NCBI GenBank assembly: GCA_036346275.1 | Contig: CM070711.1 | Span: forward strand, 49,353,435 to 49,417,434 | Length of the DNA stretch: 64,000 nt | From: Otatea glauca | Taxonomy: Eukaryota; Streptophyta; Magnoliopsida; Poales; Poaceae | Direction: 5' to 3' | In this document: positions 34,101 to 46,863 of the stretch, piece by piece | How positions within the stretch are numbered: the stretch's first letter is position 1 | Layout: each line of letters starts with the position of its first letter | Notes under the pieces: model-generated | Told to the model about the DNA's origin: nothing | The model's database searches: none | The model's input: only the letters and a program-made list of their open reading frames with translations | Program-made: the position numbers and the translations under genes

Positions 34101-37100
34101 TTTTGTGATTATTCTTGATTACCGAATTAACTATAAATCTTACGGCTATTTATCTATTTCTACAACGACAATGTATACTACATGATGACTTTGACGGGTT
34201 AATCTTTTCATGTTTGACCACCAATATGTAATTGTATCTTGTTTGAGAATGCATTGAGCATCTAGGCAATAGCATTTTTTCTATCTAGACTTAACTAAAA
34301 GTTGTAACCATTTAATGGATGATATAGATTAGTTTGATTCTGACTGTGTATGTATGCTACTTTTTTTAGTTTGAACCAATGATTAAGGATATTGGACGAC
34401 CACGATTTTCTCTTTTTTTAGAATAATGTGGGATTTTCTAGCAATTTTTATTTTCTCAAATTAATGTGGGAATTTCTAGTATTTCCCCCTCCTAGGATTA
34501 ATGTGGTTTGAGAACGTATTGAGCGCGTAGGCAATAGCATTTTTTCTATCCAGACTTAACTAAAAGTTGTACCCATTTAATGGATGGCATAGATTAGTTT
34601 GATTCTGACTGTGTATATATGCTACATTTTTTTAGTTTGAACCAATGATTAAGGAGATTGGACGACCATGATTTTCTCTTTTTTTAGAATAATGTGAGAT
34701 TTTCTATCAATTTTTATTTTTTCTCAAATTAATGTGAGAATTTCTAGCATTTTCCCATCCTAAGATTAATGTGGGGGTTTCTAGGAGGGCCTCCAATTAG
34801 TAGATATAAAGATAAAGATAAAGATGTTGGTAAGAAATTACCAAAAGATATAGGAAATATTCAAGGTAAGCTCACCTCATCAAATGCTTCAAATATGTCA
34901 ATGCTAGGCTGATGAATTGTGCAGACCACAGTTCTACCAGTATCAACAGTGTTCCTCACCGTCCTCATCACGATTGCAGCTGCTCGGGCGTCAAGCCCTG
35001 AGGTTGGCTCGTCCATGAAAATGATAGAGGGGTTAGCAACGAGCTCCACAGAAATGGTCAGCCTCTTTCTCTGCTCAGTTGACAGACCATTCACTCCGGG
35101 ACGACCAACCAATGCATTTCTCAGAGGCTTGAGCTCCACAAGCTCCATCACCTCCTCAATGAACATCTGCATTACACAAAGATAAGAAACGACATGTCGA
35201 GCATTGACTGAAGCTGGGAATTACAGCTATTCCGTTTGACTGACCTTTCTTGCGTATGAATCTACATCTTTGGGAAGCCGGAGCCAAGCTGAGAAAAGCA
35301 ATGACTCATAGACTGTCACTTGTGGCGAGTGGATATCATTCTGTTCACAGTATCCTGATACACGTGCAAACGTCTCTTGTTTCTTTGGATATCCTGAAAT
35401 GCTGATGTTTCCTTCAATATACCCACCGGTCTTTCTCCCTGCTAACACATCCATCAGAGTAGTCTTGCCAGCGCCACTGACTCCCATCAGTGCTGTCAAC
35501 ACTCCTGGCCTGAAAGACCCGCTGACACCTTTGAGAAGCTCCAACCGGTCCTCGACTACACCATGTGCTTTCATTTCCTGAATTTAATTTCATACACAAG
35601 GTCATGACAAAATTATAATCAATGATTCACTATGGATAGTATAAAAGAAGAAATTTCAATATTTTACCTGTGGCATGTCGACAGAGTATTTGATGTTGTC
35701 GAAAGTGAGCGAAAGTGGGACAAAAGGGAGGACCATACCCCTCTGCATAGGGCGAGAAGAATCCGCAATTGCTGAACTAGTTCCAGTGTTGCTAACCATT
35801 GTTTGATAAGTAGTTCCTGATGCCAAGCTATAATTGTCCAGAACATCACCATTGAGGTTTGCATGCTTCTCCTTCAGCTCTTCTTCAGATACTGACGGAT
35901 GGGACTTACCATATGCTGCAAAATAAGAAGATAGAACCGTTCTCAGGTTTGGTATTGTCAAATGCAAGAACAATAAGCAAACCAGTCCCAAAGGAACTCA
36001 CGCTTGAGGTATGTCAGGGCAAGAGTGAAGAGACAATTGAAGAGCATGATGAATCCGAGCAGTGCACCAAAACCGATCCAATACCACTTGGCTTCCGGGA
36101 GACTCCACTTGACTTGAGGACTTGCACGCCTAGGGTCTCATTGGAGACAGAGTTATTCAAGATTTTGTCCCAGCTGTGCCCCAAAAATTCATTCACTGAG
36201 ATGGCATTCTGTGCATACATCAATGGGGAGATCCAGTAGCCCCAAATCCACCATTTCTTCACTTTATCTGCCAGTTAAGGCAAAAAGAAGCACCTGCCTT
36301 ATGAAAAAGTAACATTGAAGAAAACTACAGAGTGAGAGAAGTGAGGTTTTACCTCTTACTAGAATAAACCCGCCCAAGACCATGAAGATTAGCAACATGA
36401 ACGCTCCGAATACATTTGCAACGATCATGTTCCTCGCAGCTCCACCAATGAATCGGAAGAGCGATGCTGCCATCTGGTTGACTGCTAACATAAGCAGATA
36501 CTGCTTGAAGAACCTAACGTTGCACCACAATACGGGGTAAAGACTAGCTGGCGATACAAATTCGATAAATAATTTAATCCATAAATTCTCAATAAATCTC
36601 ACCTGCCTACATTTGGGTCAAACCCGATGACATAGTATGCCATGCAAACAAACCCGGCAACCTCAATAAATGAAATTGGGATCTTGAGGATCCATGAGGG
36701 TATGGTGTAGGCCCATGCCGGAAAGAAGTGGAGGTCTCTCTGCTTGAAGAACACTGGCAGCTTAAAAATGGTAAGTGCAAGGTCAGATAGTCCATTGAAC
36801 ATCATCATGATCACCGCGAAGAAGAGCACGCCCATGTAGAGGTGTCCATCAGTTACTGACTCATGATGCATCTTTATACGGAAGAAGAGGGTCATTGCAA
36901 TTGTTGACACCATCATCAGCTGCCATACCAAATCACCAAGAAGTCAGTCATATCATTGTTGCTTTCCCATATATGCTAATTAATCCTTTGGTCAGTCATC
37001 ACTGTTGCTTTTCCATATATACCAATATTTTGACTTTGCACAAGGATTAAGGTTGCGTTAAAATTGAGAAAGATATGAAAGAAAATGACTTAAATGCCCC

Positions 37101-40022
37101 CACTTAATTGTCTTGAAAGATGAAAGATATACTTTGTGTGGGTGGTAATGAATAAATGCATATGGTTGAGAGAGAATAATAGGAATATAGAAGGAAAGGT
37201 CTCATTAAATCTACATGCAAGCCTTATATTTGTTAACAAAACTATTTAAAAAATAAGCCTTATAAAAATGAAAGTAATCTCTAATAACCTGAAAGATTCT
37301 GAAGATATAGACGAAGGAATTCCTCTTCATAAGCAAGAACTCCCGGTCGATGTTTGCCTTCAGCAGCTCCTTGGCACTGACACCATACATTGAGGAGGTC
37401 AGTGCAGCCGGATGGTTCTTGCTCCTGTCGAAAGGAATGGCAAGCTCGTTTGCTATAGCCCTCCCGGCGTGGAACGACTGGAATGCGCATGCAAATTCCT
37501 TTACCGGCACATACCGGTAGGGCTTGTCATGCTGTGCCCAGTACTGCTTCTGATCTTTTCTGGAAGTCACCTGCACAGCATTTCCACGTAGATAAGTCAC
37601 CAAGAATTATGCATGTTTGTACTTCTAAAGATGGTGACATTTTACTCACTTCTTGTAAGAAGTCAGCGACACCCTTCCTCTCAGGGCACTTGAACCCCAC
37701 CGATTGGAAAAATTCTAGGACGCCCTCTCGGGGGCCCTGGTACACGATCTGCCCATCAGAGAGGAGTATGATGTCGTCGAACAGGTTGTACGTCTCGGGA
37801 GCGGGCTGCAACAAGGAGATGACAGCCGTGCCGCCAAGGATGTGAATGGACTGCCTGAGTGACTTCACGATCTGGAACGTTGTTGAGCTGTCGAGCCCAG
37901 TCGATATCTCATCCATGAACAGCGCATTGGCCGGTCCAACAAGCATCTCACCTACAGGACATAGCCAATCACAACGTTGTCAAGTAAAATACAATGTTCT
38001 TGAAGTGGAATTCTGTCTTTTTACCTGTTGTGAGCCGCTTCCGTTGTCCACCAGAGATACCCCGAAGCATCTCATCTCCTACCATCGTGTCTGCGCATAT
38101 TTCTAGTCCTAATATCTGCAACAAATAACATGCAAAAATAATTAACAAGACAACTTTGGTAGTTCAATCTGAAATTACTTGCAGTTGCAGTTGTAGCTCA
38201 AAGATGCTTGTACCTTCAGTATATAGTCAGTGATCACATTGGCCTCTTGTCCCCCAATTGCAGACGCCTAATTAAGTTAAGCAGAAAACTTATACTAAGT
38301 CTTCACTTCAAATTAGTTATCATGAAAAACATAACTGAAGACATCAAAATCTTCTTGATTTATTTAGGATTTGTAAAATCTTGCCTTCATAAATGCATCG
38401 ATATCAGCATCAGGCTTGATATTCGCCGCCTTCTCTCGCCTTGACAGTTCAGTCAGCATATCTGACAATATAATAAGAAAATTTGATAAGCATATCGATC
38501 AAGCCATGACGATCCAGGACACTCTACAGACTGTATAAATGAATGCATGTCCTTTTCAGAATGAACTTGCTCAGAATCGTACCAAAGCGACTGCCAACAC
38601 CCTGGCAGCGTGCCGAGAATGCAAGCGTTTCCCTGACAGTCATCTCGCCTATGTGAAGGTCATTCTGACTGATGTACGCAGCTGTCCTCTCCGGCACAAA
38701 CTCCTCCATCTGGTGCCCATTGTAGGTCACTTTGCCACAAACCTGCACATTATTTCACCCCATTATGCGATGTGTATGTTAGTATGCAGTATTACCAGTC
38801 ATCTACAGATGGTCTTGCATTCTTTTGGGTATGTTCATTCAAAAAGTGCCCTGTTTCTTGGCTGACCGTTTTGCACTAAAGCTAAGATGCCCATGAAATG
38901 CTCATATGTGGGAATACAGATTGGTTTTTTGAAGGCATCATTATAGTGTAACTATCGCAGAGAAGTAAACAAGTTACCATTACAAACCTTTAGGTCTTTG
39001 TCGAGCCTTCCGGCCAACGCGAGCAGCAAGGTGGTCTTGCCAGACCCGGGCGGGCCTAACAGCAGAGCCATCCTGCACAAATGAAAAGAACGTGAGGTAG
39101 GAGAAGCTTAAAAACAGAATCCCAGAAGACCCGGATTAACAATTAATCCTGCCTCGAACACAAGACAAATCAACTTGACAGGAAAAAATCATCTTCCACC
39201 TAATAAGCATAAGGTGATTTCTACAAAGGAGATGGTTGTTTTCACCTGCGGGGCTTGATGATGCCGCTGACGTTGTGGAGGATGGGCATGGTCCGCTTCC
39301 TGTTGGGCAGTATGTGCAGCGCGTTCGCCACTTCCTGCATCCAACAATTAATTCCAATACCAATCAATCGTCTCTGTCTTTCTCTCACACACAAACTGAA
39401 TTCGCAACGAACGAACACAACGGTGCGCACCTCGATCGTGTTGGTGATGGAGTTGAGGATGGTTGGGAGGCCGCTGTTGCCGACGCGGACCTCCGCCTCC
39501 GCCTCCAGGTGCTCGAACCGCACCTCGACCGTCGGCATATCGATCCCAACCCTGCGGAACAAAACACGCGCAAATCATCAAACACCCGGAAAAGCAAGGT
39601 AGCAGCAAACACCGCCGCATCCTAACGAAGCAACGACCCAGCCGTAGACGACTAGATAGTAGCTAGTACAGCACGCACCGGTCGATGCGCTCCTTAAGCT
39701 TGAACAGGAAGCGCTCGTTGTCCTCGTCGGCGACGCGCACGAGCCTCTCAAGCAGCGTCCGGCGCTCGCGCTGGCCGAGGCTGAGCACGTCCACCACCCT
39801 CTTGCCCGCCTCGCCACAGCCGCCCTCGCCGTCGAGGGGGAGGATGGCGCGGCGGACGCGGTCGTAGGTGGGCAGCTTCTCGAGCGCGGCCCAGCGCAGC
39901 GCCTCCTCGTCGTCCTCCCAACTCGACGACGAGCGCGAGAACACGTCGTCCCCACGCCGCCACAAGGACCCGCTGTCCCGCCGCAGGCTCGCGATCTTCT
40001 GGATCTCCCCCGCCGCGTCCAT
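31170..40022 (-). CDS. PDR/ABCG full-size ABC transporter, 22 exons, one frameshift
   Basis: Exons, 5' to 3': 39679-40022, 39431-39551, 39246-39334, 38988-39072, 38583-38742, 38385-38461, 38214-38267, 38025-38115, 37650-37951, 37289-37570, 36603-36919, 36353-36513, 36002-36267, 35668-35915, 35245-35577, 34876-35166, 33765-33848, 33552-33685, 32118-32345, 31865-32036, 31517-31771, 31170-31427. All phases agree except in exon 13, which is one base short. The sum is 4352 nt, so about 1450 residues were intended. NBD1: Walker A GPPGSGKTTL (~190), signature ISGGQRKRL (~330). NBD2: GVSGAGKTTL (~897), LSTEQRKRL (~1005), IIFMDEPTSGLD (~1022). TMD1 lies in exons 11-13, TMD2 in exons 19-22; the C-terminus is NFQKR. 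The layout NBD-TMD-NBD-TMD is typical of plasma-membrane PDR exporters of metals, defence compounds or hormones. It resembles rice ABCG36/PDR9 from memory; the substrate is unknown. As given, translation would stop after about 778 residues. Confidence 0.92.
32346..33551 (-). other. PDR intron 18, 1206 bp, containing a Stowaway MITE
   Basis: Donor GTGAGT at 33551 and acceptor ATAG at 32346 give correct phase between exons 18 and 19. The intron is AT-rich, and the MITE accounts for about 264 bases. The rest shows no gene or repeat that I can support. Confidence 0.85.
32857..33120. mobile_element. Stowaway-like MITE in PDR intron 18
   Basis: The termini CTCCCTCCATCCCGCAATAT and, from the other end, GTCTCTATATCCTGCAATAT are flanked by TA on both sides (32855-32856, 33121-33122). 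The length is 264 bp. CTCCCTCC with a TA duplication is the Stowaway signature. The insert is within the intron and does not touch splice sites. Confidence 0.88.
33849..34875. repeat. PDR intron 16 with an inserted element and an internal 265-bp duplication
   Basis: Within this 1027-bp intron, a segment from about 33938 (ACTAGTCTTCAATCCGTGC) to about 34825 (AAAGATAAAGATAAAGATG) looks inserted. Near its left end lies the dyad CCGTGCGCCTGCACGG (33951-33966). Two tandem copies of a ~265-bp unit start at about 34241 and 34506, sharing AGGCAATAGCATTTTTTCTA and TAAGGA-like and TTGGACGACCA words. The element class is unclear. The homologous intron of the pseudogene (9201-9291) is only about 90 bp, so this insert postdates the duplication. 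Confidence 0.7.
38268..38384 (-). other. No wait-state gene content: PDR intron 6 lies here with a GC donor
   Basis: The intron between exon 6 (ending at 38385) and exon 7 (starting at 38267) starts GCAAGA instead of GT and ends TTAG. The exon ends AAG, so the site AAG|GCAAG fits the known GC-AG class. No alternative GT nearby preserves the conserved MKA-S-A-IGGQEA reading. Confidence 0.75.
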
Positions 40023-40174
40023 CTCCGATCTTCCCTACCAACCCACACCCGCCGGCTCGCAAGTCGCAACCGAGCCAAATGGGAAATCTCCGTGTGTTTC
40101 GAGGTGATTTTGGGGTGTTTCGCGCTGGATTTTGGGGTGCAGAGCGCCGATGCGGAGTCATGGAGAGGGAGGGG

Positions 40175-40182
40175 TTTATGTA
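40175..40182 (-). promoter_or_regulatory. Probable TATA element of the PDR gene
   Basis: TACATAAA on the minus strand (40182 to 40175) lies about 155 bases upstream of the start codon, between C-rich stretches (CCCGCCCCC before, CCCCTCCC after). This is a plausible core promoter with a leader of about 120 bases. The upstream 40183-40529 holds a GGGCTTCTGGGCC-type GC-box region and a pyrimidine tract, then the LTR insertion at 40530. Confidence 0.5.
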
Positions 40183-40957
40183 GGGGGCGGGAATCCGTTG
40201 GAACGAGAGGGGGTGGTGCACTGCGTTGATTCGTGACGGTCACAAGCTGTGGGCTTCTGGGCCTGCGCCTGCTCACGGAGAAACCTCCCGACTCCCGAGT
40301 TCCCAATCCATTTCTTGTGTTTCGCCGCTTGTCTACGACTCGCTTCTCTTCTAGATGGTGAGTTTTCTTTTTTATTTCTTTCTTTTAGGGTTTTTTTGGT
40401 AAATCTAAAATCTCGGCCCGTTCACATGGGTGGACCGATAATTTAGCCTTCTCAAACAAGCCTTTACAGTGGAGTGATGAAATTAGAGGGGATTCGGCGA
40501 GCGCAGAGGCCGACAAGATACAGCATGAGTGTAACATCCCGAACATTTCAAAAATAAGAAAAATGAAAATTTGAAAATGAAATTGAATAAAACTTCTAAA
40601 TTGAATCAAGGTTTTAATTTAGAAATATCTTATTTTTCTTTATTTTCTCGGATTCCAGTCTTAAGAAAAGTAAGATTTCAATCTAAAACTTTTTCTTCCA
40701 AATTAAACAAACTATAAAAATGAGTTGGAAATAAAAATTTATGTTGAATTTCCATCTATTCTGAAATTTTCTTGAATTTGGTTCTTAAGAAAATCTTTTA
40801 TCTTTATTGATTTCTTTTTCATTACGATACAAAAACTCAAATCCCATAAGAAATAAGTTCTAGGAAAATTTATATAAATCCCAAATCATCTCAAGGTCAT
40901 CTCCAAAAACTTTTAAAGCAAGGTGAACTCATTTAAAGTTAAAAAGAAATCAAAGAT

Positions 40958-43900
40958 TGTAACATCCCAGAAATTTCAAAAATAGGAAAAATAAAAATTT
41001 AAAATTAGGAAATGGAATTGAATAAAGATTTCAACTACATCCAAGATTTTCATTCTAAACATTATCTTTTTTTCTTATTACTTTCTTGTATTTCGACCTA
41101 AATAAAAAGAACGAGATGTTACATTAAAAATTTGTCATCCAAAATAAACAAACTTTAAAAATGAGTTGAAAATGTAATCCTATTTTGAATTCCCATATTT
41201 TCTGAAATTTTTCTTACTTTAATAACTATTTTTAGATTTTCGGCTCTAAAGAAAAACCAATTAATGAATTATTGCAAGAGTAAAATAAAAAGGTAAAAAG
41301 ATGAAAGCAAAAAGCCAGAAAAAATGTCATTAAATCTTGAGAAGTCTCCATCACATCTTTCCAGCTATCAAAAGATTTTTAATGAATTAGATAAAGAAGT
41401 AAATAGTGAAGTGACATGTTTTAACTTCAAAACAGTGGCACGACAGAATTTTACAAAAATAATCAAAGCTTATATCTGGTTGAAAATTTTACCACGTCTT
41501 CCCCATAACAGTATTAACCCCTGATAAAAATATAAAATAAATAAATAATTACTTTAGTTCCTTTTAAAATTCAAAAACAGTAATCATGAAAATATGAAAT
41601 CTGCAATGTTAGAATTAATACAAAATAAATATGCAAGATTTTTATCTATAAATTTGACACAATAAATATTTTTCCTTAGAAAACTGTATCAAAAAGTTTA
41701 AAAAATTCTTGAATTCATACTCATCCTCAAATAAAATAAAATTAGAAGTGAACAAATAAAGTAGTCAACATTGTCAGAATTTTTATATAAAATATTTTAT
41801 TCTGAAAATTTTATAGTAGAGTGAAAACCGTCTCCAGATGACTCAAAAAAACTTTGGAAAATTTTGATACTTGAATGATAGCTCATTCGTTGCCTTCATT
41901 TTGTCCTGTCAGATCATGAGAGTAGTTTTCCCCTTTTGTCGCTGACAGTGGGCCCTCTTGATCCTTGACCTCACTCGGCAGCCACGGCAGAACGTCGTCA
42001 AGCACAGTGCACCTCAGCGTCGCAGCACGGCTCAAGTTACCTCAGTCAAACTCCGCCGGTGCTCTTCTGCCTTGCCATGCCCGAATTGTGCCACGGCAGC
42101 GATTTCATCGCTCAAATGCTGCCACTGCAGGAGAAACGAACCACGCGGCTGCAGCCACTGGGCCTCGCCGAGCTCGCCATGCGTCATAATGCCGCCCATT
42201 CTGTGCTTCGGCCGTTCCGCCTTGCCCATGCTCTGATCACAGCCTGCCATACTCTGCCCGGTTATCTTGTCGCCATTCTTGCGATTCTCTGACATTCACA
42301 GCTCGCCCCTGGCTCCTTTCCCTCCCGCGCACGGATGTCACTTCACCTTGTGCTTGACCAGCCACCGAAACTTCGTCCCCATTGCTTCAGCGCCCCAAAC
42401 CAGGCTCCATCGGCAAGACACAACTGCGCCTACCCCATCTTCTTCACTGCCTAGCTAAGCTCCAATCCTCCTTATTGCCGGCAGAGACCGAACACCCCAA
42501 GCAAAGTCATTCGAACAAATCAGCGGGCAGTTGTCCAATTGATTCTGCTCAAAGCATCCTTACATGCTTCTGGATACAATTCCCTTCTCAATCTTAACTC
42601 CCATCACCACTGTTTGTCTTCCTGGCAGCCGGTCGTTCGGTGGCGGCTCGTCTCGGCTACTCCCCACCATGGAGAACCGGCAAAACGGAACACCTACGTC
42701 ACACTGATGCTCACCCCTCCAGATTTTCCAATCTTCACCGTTTCAGGCTAGCCACCGTCGTTTTCGCCACTGGCGCGCGGTGGGGCAGTACCTCCGGCTG
42801 CCGCCGGGCCTTGCCAACGGGGCCCCAAACCTGCCCTGGTACCCCTCCAGCTCGTTGAGAGCCCGGCCGGGCCGGCGCCGCCCTTCCTTGCCACCAGCGA
42901 TCTGACCTCTGGGATACTCTGTTTCGGCGAGCTGCTCGCTGCGTTCTGGAGAAGTAAGTGCAGGTAAGCCTCAAATATTGGCGCTGCCTCTTGAACCGTC
43001 AGGTCTGGTTTTCAAAACCCACGAAAACACTTTTGTTTTCTTTTTTGATCTTTTTTATTTACCTCTTTATATCTTTTACTAGGAAGGTCCAAATGAGGTG
43101 AACTAAGTTTCTAAATTTGAGTTAAGCCATAAGGATTCAGAATATGCAATAAAAATTCATATGTTCACTGCAGTTTAAATTATTTGAATCAAGTTTGTTT
43201 AAAGTTCCTTTTATGTACCGTATAGCAACTATGCAAACCATAGCTCCAAAAATCATGAAATAATTCTCACATGTTCCTGAGGTCATGGATGTTCCATTTT
43301 TGCAAAAAACATTTAGATTTGATCTCATTTTGAGTCAAATTTGAATAATGAATGCTTTTCAAGCATAAAAAGTCAAATGATTAAAATTTGGGTCAAATGA
43401 ACTCAAATCTTGGTAAAACCAGTTTAGTTACACTTCTGAGGATACAAGGATCCCAAAGTACAAAAATATTTAAGTTTTACCATAGTTAGCATTAAATGTT
43501 TAGTAGTCGAAGTTTTAATACTTGTATAGTCCAAATAATCGTAACTTTCGTAAACGAACTTCAAATTCAACGAAACCAAATCTTAGGACCTTAAAAAGTG
43601 ATACCCTTCCTGGTTATGCAAAAATAACTCATGTTTATGCAATGTTGAATTAAGTCCATATCAGACCCTAATGTTCATTTATATGAAAAACGTCACGGAT
43701 AAAAGCGAAATGTCACAGAACCAACTTTAAAACACTCTTAGAGGCATTCCATACTAGTGTCTGAAAATGGTTAGATTATCTTATAAGGTGCAGCCGCAAA
43801 CTTAAAACGAGAACTGAACCATTATCGCGTAGATTTTAGAAACACTTAAGCTTTTTCAGCAGCCCATAAAATATCTTGTCTAAATAAAATTTTTGAGAAG

Positions 43901-46424
43901 ATCAGCCCAGAAACACTCTTTGGTATATGGACTACCATATTCTAGGAAAATATCTTATTTATATCTTGCTTTGCATCTGAATCCTGCTAATACAATAACC
44001 CTAAGTGTTATGGTCGCCGAAAGCACGTTATATGAATAGTTGAACTTAATAAACCTTTAGCTAATGAACTTGTGTTGCAAGAATCATCGTATAACCATGT
44101 GTATGCAGTCAGTAGCCTTATTTTGTAAGCCCAACTTGTATAAAGCACTTGTTAAGCAAAACATACTTAAGGCTAAACAATATTCATGCATAACACTTTA
44201 ACTAATGACTTGCTTCTATTAATCCAAATAATTTTTGCATCTTGAATTCAAAATTATAGATACTAAAATATATAATTTTAGCCTCTTGAATTCATAAACG
44301 ACCTTATGTATGTTAATCGACGAATGAAAGTAACACATTCATAACGACCCCGACTACGATCCCGATTACAACCCCGACGAAGAGCAACCAGGCAAGCACC
44401 CTCCTTTGACCATTTTGATCTTATATTTTCAATGTTATGTTGTTTTATCAAACTATATGCTTGCGTGTATATTGTAAACTTGCTATGTTGTGGGAATCAG
44501 TAACTAATTCCAATTGTATGCATTCCTTTACCTTGTATTTTGATTACCTACCATTGTAACCTAGTATTGGGGTAGACATTACTTAGTGTCACTTGGGTAA
44601 TACTTGTGAAATACTTTACGCACTTGTTTAGACATACTCACTAGAACGTCTTTTAAATGATGGGACATATTTCAAACTAGTTTGAGCAACTTTGTTTAAA
44701 TGTACGGAACCGAGGTATGGTTTCCGTGTAATTTGGTAAAAATCCAACTCAAAACTTATGGTTTAGACGCGGGCGAGTTATTACTTAAACTTGGGGCGTG
44801 AAAAAGACCTCACACGTAGTTAGGGGGAGATTCTCGCCCGGGTCAGTTAAGGACTGAACTTGATGCTATCATGTAAGTGATTTGGTGCAACCACATGTGC
44901 TAGTATGGGATAGCCTTAACTCACTAAATTAGTTGAAGTTTAACCTTGCGTTTTGGTAGGCCGGAGTAGTAAGGGCACATTGAGGAATGGTGTTGCTCGT
45001 AGGTGCTCCCTTCACCGAGGTGTTGAGGCCAAAGCATTCCAATACAACGGTGTATGCCTTGCCATAGGGAGAGGACCCGATGGGGGTACACCATCATATG
45101 CACAATACGTGCTGGTCCAGATCTCTAGACTATGGCAAGGGTTTAACATCACCGGGGCTGGTGCAAGGTTAGGCTTTAAATAGTTAAATGGTTTTGTCAC
45201 AGTCTAGCAAATCAGGTATGATGAGTATCGCGAGGCATGGTTGACATGATTGCTAGAATATGTTATGTGGGTAAAGTGAACACTCTCCACAGAGATTAAA
45301 ATCTAATTAATTAGCCATACTCGTGGTCATAAGCAACTTTGAAAAATACTGTCAAGTATAGTCTTGTTTTTGCGAAAACTTTTGGAGATGGTGTTGGAAC
45401 GGGTTGGTAAACCTGAGAACCAAGGATGGCTATTTTTCACTCGCTGTTCACAGCCAAAGGGGCTGTGAAATGATGTATACGAACTTTACTTACTATTATT
45501 TAGCTTCTTATTAAATAATCTTTACAATTCCGTTACTGTTTTATTAATCATTCACTTGCAAAGAAAATCTACTTTGTGTTGAAAATGAGACTAGTGTAGA
45601 AACTTGTTATCCTTGTTCTAGCTATGCATGTACTATATTTCCATACACTAAAGTCTTGCTAGTACATATGTATACTCACGGTTGCTTAATCTAAACAATA
45701 TAGACGATCGTATGAAAGAATGCCCCGACGACACGTACTTTACTCTGAGGTCTGATGATTATGTTGATGGATGAACTTCGACTTTTCCAAGTCGGTTGCC
45801 TATGGGTTATCGGATCGGCATACCGCTATCCTTATTTTGGTTTATGTTTATATTTCACTGCAATTTACTTTTGGCATATAATATTTGGCCGGTCGGCCAC
45901 TACTTGTAATATTAAGTAGTTGTATTAGTTTCTAGTTTATGCTTATGCTATGTCAACTGCTTAGACTTGTGTGTATGTATTGCGATACATCTTGAATGCG
46001 GGATATGTGGGTGCTAGGCGTTGATCTTGGGAACTAGCATTAGACACATATCCGAGTACCTGGATTTGTTTTCAACCATCAAATGCATAAACTCGAGCGA
46101 TCATTGTTCTTTGGCTATTGCTCGCACTCCCCTTGGTGAGTGTGGGCGATACTAAGGTTCTGAGATGGACGGCTAGTGTTATGCTTGGATGGGTTGATTT
46201 CAATCTCGGTATGGTTATTCGGAATGGAATCGAAACTCTCATGGATGCGTAAGTGTGTACGGTGCAACTAGGTGGCTCGTATTTTTTTGGGTGAGAGCCA
46301 TCTAGTTAATACTCCGTGCACGAGTATTTTGGTTGGCAGTGAACATACACTTAAGTGGAGTATGGGTGTCACCTCTAAATCCAACGTATGTTTGAGGATC
46401 AATTCATATTTCTGAGTGTCCACA
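40958..46424 (+). mobile_element. Inner solo LTR, same family, nested in the outer one
   Basis: It starts TGTAACATCCCAG and ends GAGTGTCCACA, flanked by AAGAT on both sides (40953-40957, 46425-46429). Order and content parallel the outer copy: a start motif with runs of A, a GGTCTCCAGA-like word (41830 versus 46851), a GC-rich promoter-like third (41900-42970 versus 47800-49440), AGCCTCAAA (42968 versus 49414), a long AT-rich block and the conserved dyad blocks. The length is 5467 bp. ORFs at 41958-42858 come from the GC-rich third and are not credible genes. Confidence 0.92.
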
Positions 46425-46863
46425 AAGATAGAATTAAATTAAATACAATCTTATCAATGTCAGAATTTTTATAAACTAAAAATAAAATATCCTGACTTGA
46501 AATTTTTGCAGAAAAATTTCATAGCCAAAAGTAACCTCTATAAAAAGTTTCAAAAATAATAAAGTTGAATTATCCATTTAATAGAATCAAAAAAGAAAAA
46601 AATTAAAAGCGATGATAGCAATGTTAGAATTTTATAAAAACAAATATAATTGATAATCAATTGAAATTTTATGGTAACTCCCAATAACCATTATTATCAC
46701 ACATAAAAAGTTTCATGTAAAACAAAGCTTATTTGTTATCTGTGAAAAATAGAAATCAGAAAACAGAGATTTAATGCGGCAACCTTGTCAAAATTATATT
46801 AATTTCCACAGATAAATTCATTAGCTAAAATTTTTACAGCAAAGTTAAAACGGTCTCCAGAAC

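Noticed and set aside
39578..40306. 242-codon minus-strand ORF and other long ORFs over PDR exon 1
   Set aside because: Out-of-frame shadows of the GC-rich first exon; the MDAAGEIQK frame matches the family N-terminus and the splice phase.
41958..42858. Several ORFs in the inner LTR
   Set aside because: GC-rich LTR promoter region with no family motif; the corresponding outer-LTR region has no conserved reading frame.
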